A stretch of 43,222 nt of DNA from Cylindrobasidium torrendii FP15055 ss-10 (lineage: Eukaryota; Basidiomycota; Agaricomycetes; Agaricales; Physalacriaceae), in contig KN880617.1 in assembly GCA_000934385.1 (NCBI GenBank), positions 1 to 43,222 on the forward strand. Reading direction: 5' to 3'. Shown one piece after another: positions 11,961 through 23,024 of the stretch. The translations under genes and the position numbers were made by a program. Position 1 is the stretch's first letter. Every line of letters begins with the position of its first letter. The notes beneath the pieces are model-generated. The model did no database searches. It saw nothing but the letters and a program-made list of their open reading frames with translations, and was not told the DNA's origin.

Positions 11961-12090
11961 GGAGGGAGAGATGATGGTCAAGACGAAAAGGCCAACTTCC
12001 TCGAACAAACGCGATTTAGCGATCCCGGGCACGTGGCGCTAGACTGTACGTCATGACGACTGCAGCTTCGCAGCTTCATTCACAACTACC
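11961..12090. promoter_or_regulatory. Divergent promoter of AGM1 and SEC17
   Basis: Both start codons lie within 130 bases. The gap holds a CACGTG box at 12030-12035 and the perfect 10-bp palindrome CGTCATGACG at 12049-12058, made of two inverted bZIP-type half sites. There is no TATA box. Binding by a bZIP or bHLH factor is an inference from the motif shapes. Confidence 0.5.
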
Positions 12091-13112
12091 ATGGCTCCCA
12101 AATCCAACGCGCAAAGTCTGCTCGAGAAAGCCGACAAGAAGGCCAATTCTTCCACCGGCTGGTTCTCATCGAGCTCGACAAAGTACGAAGAGGCTGGTGA
12201 TCTGTACCAGCAGGCTGCGAACGCCTACAAGCTCGATAAACTATTCAAAGAGGCCGGCGACTGCTTCGCCCGCGAGGCCGAGTGCAGAGAGAACTGCAAG
12301 GAGGACAACGAGGCTGCCAATGCTTGGTGGAACGCTGCTAAAGCCTACAAGCGGGGTTACCCTCAACGTGCGTCGCCGTGTCTTCCCCGCACATTGACTG
12401 GTATTGATTATGTGCAGAGGCTATCGAGGCTCTCAGCCAGACTATCAGCAGACTCACAAAGCTTGGCCGCTTCAGGCAAGCCGCCGACCGCGAGAAGGAA
12501 ATTGGACAGATCTATCTGCAAGAAGGCATTGATCTGCGCAAGGCATGCGAGAGCTACGAGCGTGCGGGAGACTGGTATGCGCAGGAGGATGCTACTGCGT
12601 ACGTGATATGCTGTTCTTGACGCAGCAGCCGCTCATTGCATGCAGCACCGCGAACCAGTGCTACAAAGACGCAGCGGATCTCCACGCCGATCTTGAAGAG
12701 TATCCCCAGGCGATAGCACGCTACCAGGAGGTCGCAAATGCATCGCTAGGCTCTGCGTTGACCAAGTACAGCGTGAAGGAGTACTGGTTGCGTGCTGGAC
12801 TCTGCGCTTTGGCCATGAACGTATGTCCCGGTCCTTGGCACAGCCATTCACTTTCTCACTCCACCCCCATAGGACCCTGTACAGGCGCGGCGTAGCATCC
12901 AGGGATACCAGGCGCAGGATATGGCGTTCGGGTCTACTCGCGAATGCAAGTTCCTCATCGCTCTCATAGAGTCATTCGAGGCAGGAGACATAGAGGGCTT
13001 CACCGGTGCTGTTGTAGAGTTTGACCAAGTTACCAAGCTCGACAACTGGAAGACGAATATCCTCCTCAAGATCAAGCGCGACGTCCAGAGCGACGAGCCC
13101 GGTTTCACCTAA
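12091..13112 (+). CDS. SEC17: Alpha-SNAP (Sec17) vesicle fusion adaptor
   Basis: Alpha-SNAP recruits the ATPase NSF/Sec18 to SNARE bundles so they can be taken apart after membrane fusion. The protein is nearly all TPR-like alpha-helix. It begins MAPKSNAQSLLEKADKKA, followed by the WFSSSSTKYEEAGDLYQQAA helix pair typical of the family, then FKEAGDCFAREAEC, EAIEALSQTISRLTKLGRF, QIYLQEGIDLRKACESYERA, QCYKDAADLHADLEEY and DPVQARRSIQGYQAQDMAF. The last exon (12921-13112) contains STRECKFLIALIESFEAGD and the C-terminal WKTNILLKIKRDV, the end that stimulates NSF. At least three short introns are spliced in frame (near 12370-12415, 12600-12650 and 12820-12875). Total length is close to the usual 290 residues. 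Confidence 0.95.
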
Positions 13113-13676
13113 TTTACGACATTTACTTTTCATTGTACAAGAAATGAGTTCAAGATTGCCAATGCCAATGGATCGGACTTCTACAATCCTGAACCCTTTT
13201 GTCTACGTCCATGACTATAATCTCTTGATAATCCTCTGGTAGAACTGCAAACTCAGTCCATGTTTTCAAGACAGAAGTCAAGCAGCGAAAGTATTGACGA
13301 GTTGATTTGAATAGTGGGACTCATGAGCTCGAACTCGAACTCGAGATCAGGATTCAGCACCTAGTGGTAGCACGAGGTCACAATTCAGGAATACGTGATT
13401 TCATCCAAAATGTGGCATAGCCGAAGCCGGGAGCCTGTGGCCAAAGCGTGGCGGACGTGTCGAACACACCGAAGAGGTGGGAGCGACATCGTGACAGAAA
13501 TTGGCCAGCTTCCGAATCTTGCTCGTTTGCTTGAGATTGAGGCTCGCATCGTATGCTTGCCAACGACGTCGGGGGCAAAAGAATGGAATTCCGGCTACTG
13601 AGTATGACGTTGGTCGTGATGGACCCTATATAAGCTGGATACAGTTTGAAATAGCTCTAACTCTCCTGCAACCACC
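13113..13676. other. Intergenic stretch upstream of the lipocalin-like gene
   Basis: There is no gene in this stretch. It contains a small repeat of CTCGAA units at about 13327-13345 and a TATA box near its right end. The rest shows nothing I recognise. Confidence 0.5.
13627..13634 (+). promoter_or_regulatory. TATA box of the lipocalin-like gene
   Basis: TATATAAG is 42 bases before the start codon at 13677, a good distance for a core promoter with a very short leader. Confidence 0.55.
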
Positions 13677-14395
13677 ATGTCTGTTTCCGCCGATTTCAAC
13701 ACCTTGAATATCTCTGGCGTCTTTGTTATGGTAAGCTTCAATTTACTGGCTATGTAAGACTCTAGATTAACGTGATTCATTAGAACAAGGGCCTCAGTGG
13801 AAACACCGACGAAGTTCTCCGTCTTCAGGGTGTCGGCTGGATGAAGCGGAAAGCTATCAGTATGGCTACCATTACTCTCACTATCAAGCACTACAAAGAC
13901 GAGAACGAGGAAGAGCACATCGACATCGATCAGGTGCTCACCGGCGGCGTCCCAGGGACAACGGAGAACCGCCATCTCACGTGGACGCCGCGCGAGAACA
14001 ACGACAGCCTTTTTGGGCACGTGATCGGCAAGTCGCGCCGTGTCAAGGCGGACGTGTTGGAGGACGAACTGGAGCACCTCAAAGTTGGATGGACGGAAGA
14101 TACTTACGAACACGGCCTTATCCAGGCCTATGCAGAGAGTGATACCCCGAAGAGTGGAACAACGTGGGTCGGAAACCAGGTAAGGCCTTTCGCATGGTCA
14201 ATGATTCCCGCCGCTGACCACGGGTAGACTTGGGGCGTCGAAATCATCAATGGTGAGAGGCGATACGCTCGTCACCTCAAGTTCCTTGGTCCAGGCGGGG
14301 AGGATATCCAAATCAAGATGGTTTACGATTTCAGTCAGTTTATCCGAATTTCCTTGCAATTTCACACTCATCTGGTTGCAGTTCGCCCTCTGTAA
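13677..14395 (+). CDS. Small lipocalin/FABP-like cytosolic protein
   Basis: Four exons (13677-13730, 13784-14179, 14228-14333, 14382-14395) join to 189 codons plus stop. The start of the protein, ISGVFVMNKGLSGNTDEVLR, followed by LQGVGWMKRKAI, is laid out like the first strand and helix-turn of fatty-acid-binding or lipocalin proteins. The rest alternates short beta-like strands (ATITLTIKHYKD, HIDIDQVLTGG, ENRHLTWTPREN) and ends EIINGERRYARHLKF then VYDFIRPL. No signal peptide or membrane segment is visible. I recall similar proteins as common and uncharacterised in Agaricomycetes. The ligand and function are unknown and the fold call is an inference from the pattern. The last exon codes only the final four and a fraction residues. 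Confidence 0.75.
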
Positions 14396-14963
14396 ACTCA
14401 ATATCTATGCTTTTTTTGAACCACCAATGTATGTACAATCACAATTTGATGTAACGCCCTTGCGAAACCATGACGGGTCAATAACTGGGTTTTTGTTCGA
14501 CCAAATATCGCCTAACAACCTTGCTAGTGGTCGAGAGTGTGGTTCATGCAGTTCAAGTTTCTGGTCTTGCAGTGCTGCTCATCCGCAGAAACTGGCGCAA
14601 CAGCCGATAGATTATAGCTGTCTTCTTTCTACCTTGCCGCCGCTTGCGCAAGTAGCAAGTACTTAAGTATCAATGGACAACTTCTGTTCAGTGGCCAGGC
14701 TTTACTCGACGCAAAGGCGATCATTATTATCATCTTGTTGCCCAATGAAATCTCGAGTGAGTGGCACATCCATCCTGGGCCGCAGACTACCTAGAAATCG
14801 CAGTCTTCGTTCGTTGCCTAGCCCAGAAGCTTGAATCTCCTTCTCTACATTCCGAGTCCAGTCGAATCGAAAGCCAGAAAGGTATTGAGAAGAAAAACAT
14901 ATAACACACATTTAATCCTACACCCCATCCATTCCAAAAAGAAAAAACGAAGAAAAAACCCTT
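14396..14963. other. Convergent non-coding stretch
   Basis: It lies between the stop codons of the lipocalin-like gene and the D-amino-acid oxidase gene. I see no gene in it; it should hold both 3' untranslated regions. Confidence 0.5.
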
Positions 14964-16484
14964 TCATGGACTCGTCGCTTCCGCCTTCTGCTTCATGATA
15001 ATCGCCATCTTCGTCGGCTTGATCCCAGCCTCGCTTTCCCGAACTAAGTCCAACACGTCTCCCGCACACCCAAACGACAACGAAAAGCCTGAGCCGCCTT
15101 GTCCGTACGAGTGCACGATGGTGCTGTCCTTTCCGTCCCGGCGCTCCCGCAGCTCTCGCTCGACGCGCACGTTCGATCCCCGGAACGGGCGCAGACCCTG
15201 CACGAAACCGTCCACGGCGGGATCGAGCTCGGCATTCTCGAGTCCGGGAACGAAGTTGTTGCAGCGCGCGCGCATCCGTACGACTTCGGGGCTGTTGATC
15301 GTGAGGTCGAGGTTCCATTCGTGTGGTTGGACGAGGCCTGTGTTCTTGTCAGCCAGGGTTATACTATGTCAAATGAGAGGCAACATACCACCCAAGATGA
15401 GGATATCATCGTTGCGGGGAACGATAAAGACCAGGTCTTCGGGCGTAGCATGTGTCTCGTCGTGTGTAACCGCGAGTGCCTGTGTGACCTTAGGGAACCG
15501 CTTGCCGTCGTTGACGACGCGAACAAGAGCTCCGCGGAGAGGATAGACGGATTTGTCGTTCGCAGTCTCGAATGCGCTGACACCAGTAGCGTTGACAATC
15601 GCAGAGGCCTTGTATTCCTCGAGAAGCTCCAACTCTTGGTCAAGAAGGTCTCCAGAAATCTTGCGTGTCTCGAGGACGCCACCTTTGGCTGTGACGACGT
15701 CGTAGAGGAAGAACATGTACGCGTCGGTGTCGATTCCCGGAGCCAGAATCTGGTATGCGTCGACGACGCCCGCCTTTTGGTTGATAGCGAGCTCATTGAT
15801 GATATTGGCGTCCCGACGAACACCTTTGATCTGTAAAAAGAAAGAAAATTGTCAGTGTGGAACGGGAGAAGGTGAAAATGGCTGACATCAGGATGCGCAA
15901 GAGATTCGTTGAACTTCTCCAGGTGGCCAGCCGCAACGGACATGTCCTCGAGCTTCTTGTCGAAGAAGAAATTGGAGGTACACATCTTCACACCGGGGTT
16001 GACATCGCTCTTAGCGTACAGGTCTTCGAGAACCTGGAAGCTTCGGTACGAGGTCATAGCCCAGCGCTTTGAGTGGTGTAAAGAGATAAGCTAGTGGACA
16101 AATAAGCCAATGGTATTCATTTTTCGGAGCGGAAGAGGGAGAGAAGCTCACGTCGGCGTGCTTCCCGCAGACAGCGGGTGGGTACTCCCAGAGAGCACCG
16201 GCAATTTGAGAGGTGATGCGGTCCTCGTAGTTGGCCCATTTTTCGGAGATGACGGTGACTTCGTAGCCAGCGTCGAGCAAAGTCCAAGCGCACTGAAACA
16301 AATAAGCACCAACTCGAGGTTGTGTTGAAAGAATACCAACCGTCAAGCCAGTGACACCGCCGCCAACGACAAGGACGCGCTTGCCATTGGGGGTCTGAGA
16401 GGTACCGGCGGCCTGTTGGTCGAGGACGAGCTCATCGCCGACGCGGGTGAGGCGGAGGTCAGTGAATGCAATGGGAGAAGACAT
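14964..16484 (-). CDS. D-amino-acid oxidase (FAD)
   Basis: DAO-family flavoenzymes oxidise D-amino acids to imino acids, which hydrolyse to keto acids and ammonia, with release of H2O2. The dinucleotide-binding turn VLVVGGGVTGLT continues, after an intron, into CAWTLLDAGYEVTVISEKW. Next come SQIAGALWEYPPAVCG, KRWAMTSYRSFQVLE, then IVNATGVSAFE and YPLRGALVRV. The C-terminal half has GFVQGLRPFRGSNVRVE (the Arg that binds the substrate carboxylate) and HSYGQGGSGFSLSFGCA closing the FAD site. About 35 extra residues precede the nucleotide-binding fold. The C-terminus reads KQKAEATSP, so the usual peroxisomal SKL-type signal is absent. Introns are short and in frame. A D-aspartate oxidase of the same family cannot be excluded. 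Confidence 0.9.
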
Positions 16485-17529
16485 GTTTATGACAGAAGAG
16501 TGTTTTGAGAGGAGGACAGTTGTGGTTGGAAGAGGAGATGAGACGTAGTTGATGATTTTTTACACCATTCTCTCCTTAACCTTTATACCCTCATACCACT
16601 CAGCAGAGGTCACGCCGCTAGGGAGTTAAGTACCCGTATTGCATGGTGTCCACCTAACCACAGAAAACCAGTCGCGCGAAACCATTAGAGGATAACTGCA
16701 ACCATTAGAAGCAAGGGCCCTCAGCCAGATGTTCGAGAGCATTGCGAACTTCGTGGGACACGCAGACAATCGCAAGATCCTTCAATGGCATTCGACCATC
16801 GGGGTGCCGCTCCCGGCAGTGGGATCGTCCTCGAGAACCTCAATGCAGCGGGCCAGGGTGCTTAACGGCCAACTAAATGACATCGGAGCGGAGGATGGCA
16901 TCTGTGCTGTAGCGGCCGGCACTTCATAATGAAAGGGCAGGGCCAAGGCGCAGTGTAGGTCCTCCCAGGCCAGGCTAGGACCAACCTTGTCAAAAAGTTA
17001 AACAATTCGGGTGTGCTGATGTTCGCCCTTGCCAGTCTAGAGCACCAACAAGCATTTGCGTTTCCTCTGTCCATCACGGCGCGTGTCCAAATGTCGACGC
17101 AAACGAGAAGACAGCGTAGTTGCTATTCGTCCGCAATTGCCCTGGACAGTGACGCGATGTTAGGCAGCCTGTTCAGTTCATGCGTAGTCCATACAATTGA
17201 GCAGCCGCAAGTCCGTTGTATATAGATACTTGTGGACGGTTTTCTTGTCGAATTCAGTTCACGCACAAGAACCAATGAAGCGCTGCTGTCCTTGGAAAGG
17301 GTCCAAGCAGTCATGCGTATAACTGCAACCTGACTTGGGCAGAGCGAGGGCAGAGGGCGAGGCCCGTACACGGTCGAACATTCTCTTCATGTTGCCTTCA
17401 AGACGCAATGCTGGGCCAGCTGCCGGAAGAGCCAACCGGAAGACGCATCCTCATCTCATGCTCGTGGTGGTCAGCCCAGACGTTGCTTCTCTTCCAGATA
17501 TCAAGGCAGAAGAACACATTCCGGAAAGA
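16485..17529. other. Kilobase with no recognisable gene
   Basis: The left part is the promoter of the oxidase. The rest has only short open frames without domains, compositional bias or splice continuity. Nothing RNA-like or repeat-like was recognised. Confidence 0.45.
16582..16587 (-). promoter_or_regulatory. Possible TATA box of the D-amino-acid oxidase gene
   Basis: TATAAA on the minus strand, about 100 bases before the start codon. A transcript beginning 30 bases on would have a leader of about 70 bases. Confidence 0.4.
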
Positions 17530-17879
17530 TTAAACACGCTGTAGAATTCCCGGGACTGGTGGTAGAACCATTCTATCCTTGCCGCTACGTCCAGCAGTCA
17601 GCCAATGTCTGCAGGACATGCTTGTTGTTTACACACCTGCTTGTGCTTCGGGTTTTTCGAACATATCACATACATCCGTCCCTTCCTCTTCACCATGTTG
17701 CACCCGTCGCACATAAGCTTCACCGACGACCGGACCTTCATTCCGCGCGCGAGAATGGGCGACGCCCGGAGGAGCTGCAGAGCTGGCGAGCCTGCCATAT
17801 GGTGTTGATGGATCATTGTTGACCGGAACGCCCGGAATGCGACGAATGGCCGACTGGCGGCGAGCAGGGCGCGCAGCAT
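17530..17879 (-). CDS. Mitochondrial ribosomal protein bL36m
   Basis: This is the smallest protein of the bacterial-type large ribosomal subunit, made in the cytosol and imported into mitochondria. Residues 1 to about 46 form an Arg/Ala/Ser-rich presequence ([20 protein letters not shown]). The mature part is the classical L36 sequence, [20 protein letters not shown] then [13 protein letters not shown], with the zinc ligands C-x2-C-x12-C-x4-H. The 3' end is uncertain. Reading through gives an atypical 12-residue tail and a stop at 17598. Removing an intron at 17539-17636 gives KHKQRV and a stop at 17530, which matches the short basic tail normal for L36, so I chose that. It lies just downstream of the large membrane protein gene on the same strand. 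Confidence 0.88.
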
Positions 17880-18063
17880 GGTGGAGGTAGAGCAAAAACG
17901 GGCGCGGTGGTGGCGGCAGCAAAAGGCTGAAGGTAACGTGTGACACTACGTCACGTTGTAATCGACGCGACGCGCCAGGGTTGCCAGCCAAGTCAGTGTA
18001 CATATAATGAAGCAATAATGTATAATATCCAGGATAAATATGCGTTATGAGTCGTGTTCTGTG
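17880..18063. other. Short spacer upstream of bL36m
   Basis: 184 bases between two genes on the minus strand. The ribosomal protein promoter must overlap the 3' untranslated region of the membrane protein gene. A TACGTCAC motif, similar to a bZIP half site, lies at about 17948-17955. Confidence 0.4.
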
Positions 18064-21000
18064 TCATGATGCTGGTTTTCGCAGACTGTCCCTGTCCATG
18101 TAGCTCCCACTCGCAATGCTGCTTCCTCCATCCGTCAATACATATCGTCCATTCTCCATTCTCACATCCAGCGCCAATCCTTGCGACACCGTCCCCGTGC
18201 GCCAAAGTGGTGTGACACCCAACCACGCCCCAAGCTTGGCTGTGAACCGTTTATGGCGCTTTAAACGACCTGTCTGTACAGGGTCACTCAGAAGGCCTTC
18301 CCATTTGTACTCTGGGCGCGGTCGTATGTTCGCATCATCGTGGTCGGTCCCGCCTCCAGTCCCCAAAGTACCCATCAAGGTGGAGGGCTGCACCAACGTC
18401 TCCGCATCGATATCCTCCATATCCAATTCCTTGTCAATGTCACCGCCGATATGGAACATAATGGCCTGAAATTGTTAATTTCTCAAAGTTGGTGAAGGGA
18501 CTGATACTCACCTTGTTTGACCCTCGGAACACAGTTTCGTTCAGGCGCAAATACAACTTGTTCAAAAATCCAACGTGTAATACATCCATCTTCTTGGGCA
18601 TCTTGGACATCAGGCCGCGCTGGGACAAGAATGCTTCCAAAGCAGGTCGCGGAAGAGGCGTGTATGCAATGGACGTTGGGTACCATGGATTGAAGTCAGC
18701 AGCGTGGGTTTCCAGCGCCTTTATGGTATCATGATTCCGCCGCCATAAATCATCCTGTTCCCCGGTCAGCTCAAAATTTCACAGCGCGGAGCAAGGACCT
18801 ACCCAAAATATATACCACCAAGTCGCTGTCTCTGACCTCGAGACCGCCTCAAATCGCTCGTACGCTGCCTCAAACGCATCTCGACTTGCAGCCACTAACG
18901 CGCGCACCCTAATGTCGCTTTCCAGTTCCAAGAGCCTCTCCGTGACTTGCTTGGGTTGTTGGGGATGGATGTACACATGCGACAGGAATTGGTACGTGAG
19001 CACATCGACCTTCAACTTGCTCTCCTTCCTGTGATGCTCACGATACCCATGCAGAGCTTTCTCTACACCACCTATCCGACTATTGATCAACTCCCGATTA
19101 TGTTCAAGGAATCTCGCCAGCAAAGAAGTCAACTCCCAATCCGCCGTGATGCCAATAGCGTCGCCATCAAGATCGACTTTCTTCGCATAATTGAGCCGGA
19201 TTTGGAACCCACTGCCGAATTGGACACCGTCCCACTCCAGACGGCCATTCCGGTTGATCTCAAACTTGCAAGTCTCGAAGTGTACAGAATTGCGGGCTTT
19301 GTAGCTTCTTTGGTTGAAGAAAGGGAAGCTCGTACCGACATTCTGCGAAGGGGTCAAAACGAGATGAGATTGGATCTACGGAGTGCCTACCTTGACATGG
19401 TCGTATGGCCATCGCACTGTCTGTCCCTCGAGTGCACGCAGAGACATTCGGACCTGGCGTTTCCTACATATCTCTGGGGACTCATTTAATGAGATGTATC
19501 GTTCGAGGTCAATAACACCCTGGAGCACAGCGAATTTTCCGTCGTCGTACTTCATGACCTGTACTCATCATCAGTGTGTGCATAAGTTGAACCGAGCAGG
19601 CGTATGTACCAAGGTGGGAGGGAACGAAATCCACCACGCGTTCCCAAAGAAACTTGTTCTTGACTTGTCAACATCTTGGTCGTCGCGCCAGTACGAATCC
19701 GGTCCAATGTACTTCGTCTGTATCTCCATCTCAAGATTCTTGAACCACTCCCGGTCTGGTCCAGAAAGGAGCGCAGAGGCACGATTATACGAATGAGATC
19801 CAATCTCGCGAAGGATCTGTGGGGGGACGTTAACGCCAATCTGGCAGGCAAACCACGCGACAGACCTTCAAGTTCTCGATATGCCTCTCGGCAGGTGTTC
19901 CCTTGAAGTCGAGAAGATATGGTGGGTACTCCGAATCTCTGGCTTGGGCGAAAACAATCTTCTGCCTTTCCGGAACCGCGCATTCCTTGTTTGTGAGCAA
20001 TAGGGTAGTGACGGACTCCTGCCAGATACGCCGAAGGGTATGTACGGAGGGAAACGAGAGGTCAAGCCTGGGGATGGCGTGAGATAATATTCCGGGATAC
20101 CGGGGAACAGCCTACGCAGGTGAGAAAATGTCCACGCCTATGGGAGGGTCAGGATGGGACGATATGAACGGAGATGGGACATACTAAAGTCTATGCGTTT
20201 GGTCCAGCGTTTCAACACCCTCTTCACAGGACCCAAATTCACGAGCATAAAATCTAGTTGTGGTCAGCGATAGACCCTGCCATCGTTGCATACAACATAC
20301 AGATGGCAGCCCCATAAGTGACGACATAAATTCTACACTCATCAGATTCTTGAGTGATACTCGGGCAGTGGGCACTCACACATAGAGAACATAAACATTA
20401 TATATTTCGTTTCCGGGGACGTTGAGGGCGAGCAGTAGGGCAACGATGGATGTGAGAACATAATTCAGGCGGGAAACCCATTCGCTAGCGTTGTTGACTG
20501 GGTCAAGGAAAGGAGTCCAATAGCAATGTGCTCCAAAGAACCCTAGTGTCGACACTAGCAAGCACACCTGCCGGACAATCGGGATGGGGTTCCGTGGTAG
20601 CGTGCGGAAAAGACAATTGTCCGCGTCGATTAGAGCTATAAGGACGAGTGTGCTGAGTTTGGCGAAGAGATACGTCGACTGGTATGTCGCCATTCCACGG
20701 CGATATCCTTGAGCAATCTCAGACCAGGTGCGTCGGAAGTACGACTGACATACCATTGTAAAGAAATGTGAATGGATTTTTGTCGCGCTCAAGCAACCTT
20801 GAGTATTCCGAGTCCAAGTCAGCTCGACTGCGCTTGCGCCCCAGTCCACTGTATTTGTCGACCTGGGGGACCGACTGTCGTATGACCCGTCTTAGCGCAA
20901 GCGGGAACCATATAGTCAACTGTAGACCTGCAATTAGTATGGAATGGCTCAACAAGATCAAAAGACGTACAGTAATCAGAACGGTCAGGGCCAGGATGAA

Positions 21001-22190
21001 AATGACAGGCGCAAAATTAATCTCGTTTTTCTTCATCGTTGTCGTCCAGCAGAAATCCAATGGCTGTCGATACTCGTCGGCGGGACCCAAACTGGGAAGC
21101 TCAGGCGGAGAAGTAGTGGCGTTGGTGTACGGGTTGGTGACAACCCAAAGGTCATCCGACCAAACCAACGCGTGTACAGCCATGGTGCTCAGAGGGAGGT
21201 AAAGTACCGTGAGCGCAAATGTGACGACGATGAGTCCCCATTGTTTGCCCTCTAGCCCGTTTTGCTGGAGGCCTTCGATTCGATTGTATCGGTCGATTTC
21301 TCGCGTCCATCTCCAAAAGTACCAGAGTAATGCCGACGATATGGCAAGGAAGACGGACAGTAGTACCAGCGACCTTGTGACTGAGTCGGCAAAGTTGAGC
21401 GCGAGAACTTGTGGCCTGGATGAACAGACGTTGTCAGCGCTAAGCTTCTGGTAGTAACGAGCGCATACACAGTGCCGAGTAGAAGTTGGTGCCAGTTATC
21501 CATGAGGTCGTCAGTGAGGAAGGGCACTGTCGTGTGGTATCAAATTCCTCTCCTTCTAGAAGCAATATTGTGGTGCTTACGTATGGTCGTAACGAGGAGC
21601 GCGAACACTTGGACGGTGTTTGCCAGCCCTTGTATACTGTAGAATGCAGCGAGTGCACTGGATCCCTGTCGAAAGGTTAAGGTTTTTGTGGACATTGAAT
21701 GCAAGAGACGCACTGTAAAGCCCAGAACCGTATTCACAGCAGACCCTAACAACGTCGCACGGTTTCTCCAGAATGGCGGCACCTCCGAATTCAGCTCCAA
21801 ATCGTCCAACGTGCGTCCATCCTTGCCCAATTTGTCCATCGGTATGAACATTTGGTCTTTGGGCCACTTGGATCCGGGCTCGAGGAAGGATGGTGGTTCG
21901 AGGGTAGCAAGAAAGGCGTCTAGTTTTGGTAGGTGCAAGCGCGGGGACTTTCTTGCGAAGACCTCTGTCGCAGGGACAGGCTTGTGTGGGCGTGAGGGAT
22001 GAACATGTTTCTTGGGGATGGATGCAAGTGTAACGTCCGACCCTCCAGTAGTCATCTTGTCCAGTGAAAGGTCTTTGCTAGAAGATGGAGAGACTGGCTG
22101 CAGTGTAGATCCAGAGTATCGCGAGTTTGGACGACCTTGATCTGCGATGTCCGTTGTCGTTAAATCATTAGAGCTCGTTATAGTGGGCAT
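18064..22190 (-). CDS. Large polytopic membrane protein, not recognised
   Basis: I do not recognise this family. The N-terminal part of about 150 residues is polar, Ser/Thr/Pro-rich and probably cytosolic. Next comes a membrane domain with roughly eight hydrophobic segments spread over several exons (for example VTRSLVLLSVFLAISSALLW, GLIVVTFALTVLYLPLS, VIFILALTVLITVRLLILL, AKLSTLVLIALIDAD and VLTSIVALLLALNVP). A loop between segments contains PYTNATTSPPELPSLGPADE and may face outwards. The C-terminal half is soluble, with WPYDHVK, then a mixed segment ending ELTSLLARFLEHNRELI, a helical stretch with ERLLELESDIRVRALVAASR and a tail ending YMDRDSLRKPAS. Many short introns are visible and the same reading passes through all of them, so I treat it as one gene of about 1,100 residues. 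It could be two genes. No transporter or channel motif was seen. Confidence 0.6.
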
Positions 22191-23024
22191 AAGGGGTCGT
22201 GAAAGTTGTTGGAATCCATGGGACTGGAAATCTATGGATTCCGTCAGGTATACACATAGGCTGGACTGGTTTTGTCACGCACTTCTTGGCGCTCTTCGAG
22301 TGCGTCCCTCCCCAGCATGACGAGTACGAGTTGGCGTCAAAGTCTGCTCGCTCGAAGTTGTACTCGCATCGTCAAATTCTCCATTGTTGTCATTGCGAAG
22401 TCTGGTGTACGACATGTTTGGGTATATAGAGCATTACCGGGTTGCGACTGAGGGGAAGAGGAAGAAACCTGAAGTAGAGCCGCAGATTGAGCCCTGTCAC
22501 TGTCAGGTTGCCCATCAATGACATAATGATGGCACGACGTATACAGGTTCGCCTGCGAAGCAGATATCATGCCAAAGCTGCAAGTACCAATTGAAGATAA
22601 GATACAACATGGATCACTCTAGTAAAACCTGTCGCAGAGTCATATTTCTCGGAATTAGGGAAAGCCAACTGGTTGGGGAATGGCAGCGTTGCTTGACGCG
22701 ATCGACTATTGCCTATTACTAGACTCCCATGTGAATGCAAGTAAGCTACCGGTCTCAGACGCAGGCTGTTCTGCAACGATTTGAAGGTCCGTGGCTGGCG
22801 TTGAGTGCTCTTGGTTCTGATAATACTTACAATTCAATTCTATTATCTGAACCAGATCTGAACTGTAGTGAACCGATTATTGACAGCGAGTGGCACGGTC
22901 TCGGAATTCACATTTATCTAGTACTAGGCGACCTTCCATGATGGGATGCTGGAGTAAGCCACACAAGCAATACTGATTTGCGTGTAGCCAAGGTTAAATT
23001 TTAGCTACACGGTTGAATGAACCA
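22191..23024. other. Non-coding stretch upstream of the polytopic protein gene
   Basis: I see no gene. It should hold the promoter of the polytopic membrane protein gene and the 3' end of the hydrolase transcript. Confidence 0.45.

Noticed and set aside
13320..13350. CTCGAA repeat as a regulatory array
   Set aside because: There are only about three copies and no further copy nearby; it may be chance.
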